This document shows positions 61,417 through 64,000 of a stretch of 64,000 nt of DNA, in pieces. The position numbers were made by a program, and so were the translations under genes. Source of the stretch: Pantanalinema sp. GBBB05 (lineage in GTDB: Bacteria; Cyanobacteriota; Cyanobacteriia; Leptolyngbyales; Leptolyngbyaceae); the NCBI GenBank assembly GCA_016743235.1, contig VRZD01000018.1, forward strand, positions 62,001 to 126,000, given 5' to 3'. The number at the start of each line of letters is the position of its first letter. The stretch's first letter is position 1. Under the pieces are notes generated by a model. The model was not told the origin of the DNA. It saw only the letters and a program-made list of their open reading frames with translations, and made no database searches.

Positions 61417-62010
61417 CTAATAGACTTCTCCATGCATAAATACATAAGGGGTGAGTTCTAACTTCACCCTAGTAACGTAGGGAACTACACGATGGCAATA
61501 CACTAGCTGGCTGGAGTACCAATGGTGTATCTTCCAGGCTCGTTCTCCGTCTCGGTTCTGCATTAAGACCCTATGCTCACTTTCAAACCTTGACCATAAA
61601 GCTCCTAAGTGTTGATTGAGATGATAATACCCATCTGGGAGGTTCAGTGAATCAAAGTTTGTCCAGTCATCAATTGTCTCAATGTCAAATGGCTGATGAG
61701 GATAGTGCTCTGGGTATGAGTCAAGGATGCGAATGAATAGATCTACCTTGGCATCGTTTTGAGCACTCTTAGCGATCAACTCCATGTTACTAACGTGGTA
61801 AGGATAGAACACACTTTTGAAGCTCATCAGCGTTTCTATAAAGATGATCTTCCGGCACCACTCGGTCCAATTTTCTGGGTCTAGCAAGTCGGAGTCAATA
61901 TCAATTTGAGGAGTTGGGTCATGCTGATCAAAGGGCGGAACGTGCCGACCAGACTTCACTAGCAGCCACATGGCAAAGTCGATCGCAGGTAGAGCAAAAG
62001 TTAATTGCAT
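61417..62010 (-). CDS. FAVWLL-family unknown protein, paralogue 2
   Basis: 197 residues: DFAMWLLVKSGRHVPPFDQH, then DLLDPENWTEWCRKIIFIET, ILDSYPEHYPHQPFD, VPYVTRVKLELTPYVFMHGE. Same sub-type as paralogues 3 and 5. 23 bp before paralogue 3. Function unknown. Confidence 0.75.
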   Translation of the reverse strand: MQLTFALPAIDFAMWLLVKSGRHVPPFDQHDPTPQIDIDSDLLDPENWTEWCRKIIFIETLMSFKSVFYPYHVSNMELIAKSAQNDAKVDLFIRILDSYPEHYPHQPFDIETIDDWTNFDSLNLPDGYYHLNQHLGALWSRFESEHRVLMQNRDGERAWKIHHWYSSQLVYCHRVVPYVTRVKLELTPYVFMHGEVY

Positions 62011-62021
62011 CTAGTATCTCC

Positions 62022-62597
62022 TTAATAGTTTTCGCCGTAGATGCTGACAAGAGGCGTTAGCGCTAAGGTGGCTTGAGTTGGGTAGCGAACTAAGAAGTAG
62101 TAATGCTGATTTTGAGCCATTAACTCTCTGAACTTATTGAATAATGGTCGATTGATGATGCGAGTATATCTGCTCTCATCAGTCTGATATAAGTTCCATA
62201 ACTGACGGAGCTGATCACAAATGTATTGATCGCTGCTGGGATAGAGGTCTAATTCTGGAGTATCTTCCCACTTACAAAGTGTCTCTTCGTTCAAGGGAAC
62301 CTTTGGAAATTCATCCGGAAATGACTGGATCGCCTCAACTATTAGCCGTACATCTGAGCTGATGCTGATTACTCTTTGCAAGTCTACCTCCTTAACACTG
62401 GGTGGTAAGAACTCTTGGTACTCATGCATAAGTACCTTAAATGCCATGTTGCGGCACCAGCCAATCCAGGTATCTGCATCTATAAACTCTGCAACTAGCT
62501 CAGGTGTCGTACTGTGCTGATTGAAAGGGCTGGCGTAGACACCTGTTTTGTTTAGCAACCACATGGCGAAGTTAGTGGATGGGTTATCTATTTTCAT
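62022..62597 (-). CDS. FAVWLL-family unknown protein, paralogue 1 (operon head)
   Basis: 191 residues: NFAMWLLNKTGVYASPFNQH, ADTWIGWCRNMAFKVLMHEY, IQSFPDEFPKVPL, YFLVRYPTQATLALTPLVSI. Sub-type with paralogue 4. First gene of the minus-strand series, 14 bp from the divergent secreted-protein gene. Its promoter must therefore lie in that gene's coding sequence. Function unknown. Confidence 0.75.
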   Translation of the reverse strand: MKIDNPSTNFAMWLLNKTGVYASPFNQHSTTPELVAEFIDADTWIGWCRNMAFKVLMHEYQEFLPPSVKEVDLQRVISISSDVRLIVEAIQSFPDEFPKVPLNEETLCKWEDTPELDLYPSSDQYICDQLRQLWNLYQTDESRYTRIINRPLFNKFRELMAQNQHYYFLVRYPTQATLALTPLVSIYGENY

Positions 62598-62611
62598 AGT
62601 TGAAGGTGTAT

Positions 62612-63232
62612 ATGAGAGCTTTAATTGCTACGATCCTATCCTTGTTTCTGATGTTTAATTTTGGAGCCCCAGCTTTTGCTGGGGTTACGCCAGTCACGTT
62701 CAAAACTCGAATTGAGAGTAACAGTTATGACGGGAAAGGGGCTTTTAGCTGTATTCGGCTTGGAAACGGGGTGTACTACCTTTCACTTCTTCTAGCTGTA
62801 CCAAATGACTATATGCTAGATCCATTGAAGAAGGTTACTGCCTCAGCATGGGTCATTCCAAGTCGGGGTAGAGGCTACTCAGTGGATCTTGATGGAGGTT
62901 TTGTTTCTCAGCTATCTACAATGGATATTTATACAAGAATTGAGAGGCTGGCAGGTTATCCAGAGCCAGATAGAGCTGTGATGTTTGGGTTCGACCCAAC
63001 TAATGTAGTTCATCTACTGTTGCCGTCTGGTGCTCATCGTCTCTACGCTATGGGCATTAATGGGCAGGCATTAGAGGGCGACATCGTAGCCTTCTGTCCT
63101 TTTGGGGCACCAAAAGAAGAACTTGAGAAGATACTCGAAGTGGATATGCAGCCTGCTAGAGATCGAGAAAAGGTTCAACGCATTCTTCGGATGCTAATGC
63201 CTCCTGCACCTTTTATTCCTCTTGTTTTATGA
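62612..63232 (+). CDS. Small secreted two-cysteine protein, second copy
   Basis: ATG 62612 with AAGG six bases upstream; a TTG at 62600 is weaker. Signal peptide MRALIATILSLFLMFNFGAP with AFAG at the likely cleavage site. 206 residues. Two cysteines only, AFSCIRL and VAFCPFG, in the positions seen in the 47656 protein, followed by an acidic helix (KEELEKIL) and Pro-rich end. Function unknown. Divergent from the FAVWLL operon, with its own strong terminator. Confidence 0.78.
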   Translation: MRALIATILSLFLMFNFGAPAFAGVTPVTFKTRIESNSYDGKGAFSCIRLGNGVYYLSLLLAVPNDYMLDPLKKVTASAWVIPSRGRGYSVDLDGGFVSQLSTMDIYTRIERLAGYPEPDRAVMFGFDPTNVVHLLLPSGAHRLYAMGINGQALEGDIVAFCPFGAPKEELEKILEVDMQPARDREKVQRILRMLMPPAPFIPLVL

Positions 63233-63250
63233 GAAGTAGCTGATATTGCA

Positions 63251-63294
63251 AAGCCAGGGAGGATGAGTCCTCCCTGGCTTTGTTTTGTTTTTTT
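63251..63294. terminator. Strong rho-independent terminator
   Basis: Perfect 13-bp stem AAGCCAGGGAGGA/TCCTCCCTGGCTT with a TGAG loop, followed by a T-rich run (TGTTTTGTTTTTTT). It ends the secreted-protein gene; the Uma2 gene converges on it. Confidence 0.85.
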
Positions 63295-63316
63295 AGCTAA
63301 ACAGAAGTCTGCCGTT

Positions 63317-63874
63317 TCAACTAACAAATAAACGTTCTACGGTACAACTAAACCCTGGCAGTAGCGGTGAGGTTAAGCTATCTCCAGCAATTAGCGTACA
63401 GATCAATTGCAGCACCCCTGCTTGATGACGATAAACCTCCACCTGTTTCAGCCGCCAGTCAAGAATCCAGTATTCCTGCACTCCTCGCTGGCTGTAGAAT
63501 TTAAGTTTTATCTCGCGATCTCGCCGCTCATTATCTGCACCAGGAGACATCACCTCAACGACTAATTCTGGAGCCGCAGTTAGGTGTCCTGCCTCATCTA
63601 GGGAAACAGCTAGCCGTTCTTTGCTGATCCACACCACATCAGGGATTACGTTATCTGCATCAGTAAAGATAATGCCTGGAGTTGAGACAGTCTCGCCCAG
63701 TCCAGTTGAGTCAGTCCAGCTACGCAGTTCAGCCGCCGTGTTAGTGACTGCCCTTTGGTGTCCCCAGTGTGGTGCTTTGGTCACAAGCAGCTCGCCATCA
63801 ATGATCTCATAGCGGTTGCTGCTGTCAGGGAGTAGTCTGAGGTCAGCAGTCGTCCAGCGTAGATTGGTAGTCAT
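63317..63874 (-). CDS. Uma2 family (PD-(D/E)XK-like) putative endonuclease
   Basis: 185 residues: WTTADLRLLPDSSNRYEIID, GELLVTKAPHWGHQ, IPDVVWIS, APELVVEVMSPGADNERRD, KLKFYSQRGVQEYWILDW, QVEVYR. The Asp, Glu-Val and Lys positions of the Uma2 core are intact. Not closely like the Uma2 at 46236. No linked toxin or methylase. Confidence 0.9.
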   Translation of the reverse strand: MTTNLRWTTADLRLLPDSSNRYEIIDGELLVTKAPHWGHQRAVTNTAAELRSWTDSTGLGETVSTPGIIFTDADNVIPDVVWISKERLAVSLDEAGHLTAAPELVVEVMSPGADNERRDREIKLKFYSQRGVQEYWILDWRLKQVEVYRHQAGVLQLICTLIAGDSLTSPLLPGFSCTVERLFVS

Positions 63875-63948
63875 GACTCACCTCCAACAGATGCTCGATC
63901 GTACAGCGAATTTCCTATCTCTACCAGTCAGCTTTACTGCTCACCTAT

Positions 63949-64000
63949 CGACCTACGTCACTCCCTAGACTCTCAGTGACACAAAGTTATTAACTGCGGA
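63949..64000 (-). repeat. Dispersed palindromic repeat, copy 5, cut by window end
   Basis: CGACCTACGTCACTCCC is the reverse complement of the right arm of copies 2-4; AGTTATTAACT is the centre. The other arm would lie beyond the window. Inverted relative to copies 2-4. Confidence 0.6.

Noticed and set aside
46990..64000. The palindromic repeats as integron attC sites
   Set aside because: No GTTRRRY/RYYYAAC core pair, no integron-type integrase insert, and gene groups are not single-gene cassettes.
1..64000. CRISPR arrays
   Set aside because: No series of regularly spaced direct repeats was seen.

Overview
The window is almost certainly from a cyanobacterium. GCGATCGC (HIP1-type) octamers occur throughout. 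The gene families are typical of filamentous cyanobacteria: giant PAS/GAF/CHASE2 hybrid histidine kinases, a TPR-CHAT protein next to a DUF928 protein, an Rcp1-like receiver, and Uma2 nucleases. Lineage below phylum cannot be fixed from the sequence; a Leptolyngbya- or Oscillatoria-like filamentous form is a guess.

Region 1 (1-36.1 kb) is a dense two-component and c-di-GMP signalling block. It opens with the 3' part of a hybrid kinase, a 1834-residue CACHE-like/HAMP/7xPAS hybrid kinase and a membrane kinase. A module follows: an OmpR-type regulator with HPt, two more receivers and GGDEF; a single receiver; and an EAL protein with an N-terminal HisKA domain but no ATPase. Four hybrid kinases (14.1-27.9 kb) then sit head to tail with gaps of 1-40 bp, followed by two REC-HisKA-HATPase paralogues facing each other. 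The first module reappears at 30.9-36.1 kb as OmpR-HPt-REC, single REC and two HisKA-EAL proteins. Six of the kinases share a C-terminal helical tail of about 65 residues that I do not recognise.

Region 2 (36.6-44.8 kb) holds TPR-CHAT, DUF928 and CHASE2-GGDEF genes, a CDC48-like double AAA ATPase, a HAD phosphatase and tRNA-Ala(CGC).

Region 3 (44.9 kb to the end) looks like a genomic island entered at the tRNA. A DUF3596-type tyrosine recombinase follows the tRNA directly. Beyond it lie Uma2 genes, a DUF2283 gene broken by a stop codon, paired paralogues (two pseudo-receivers, two PadR regulators), one or two candidate small RNAs, many hairpin terminators, and five copies of a palindromic repeat (TACGTCA / AGTTATTAACT / TGACGTA). 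A minus-strand operon (62.6 to 58.5 kb) has five tandem paralogues of an unknown protein of about 190 residues (FAVWLL...WCR...LELTP). A sixth paralogue lies at 47 kb. At both sites the outermost paralogue is divergently paired, over a very short gap, with a gene for a secreted two-cysteine protein. This duplicated pair is the best candidate for an undescribed system; the HisKA-EAL phosphorelay module is the second.
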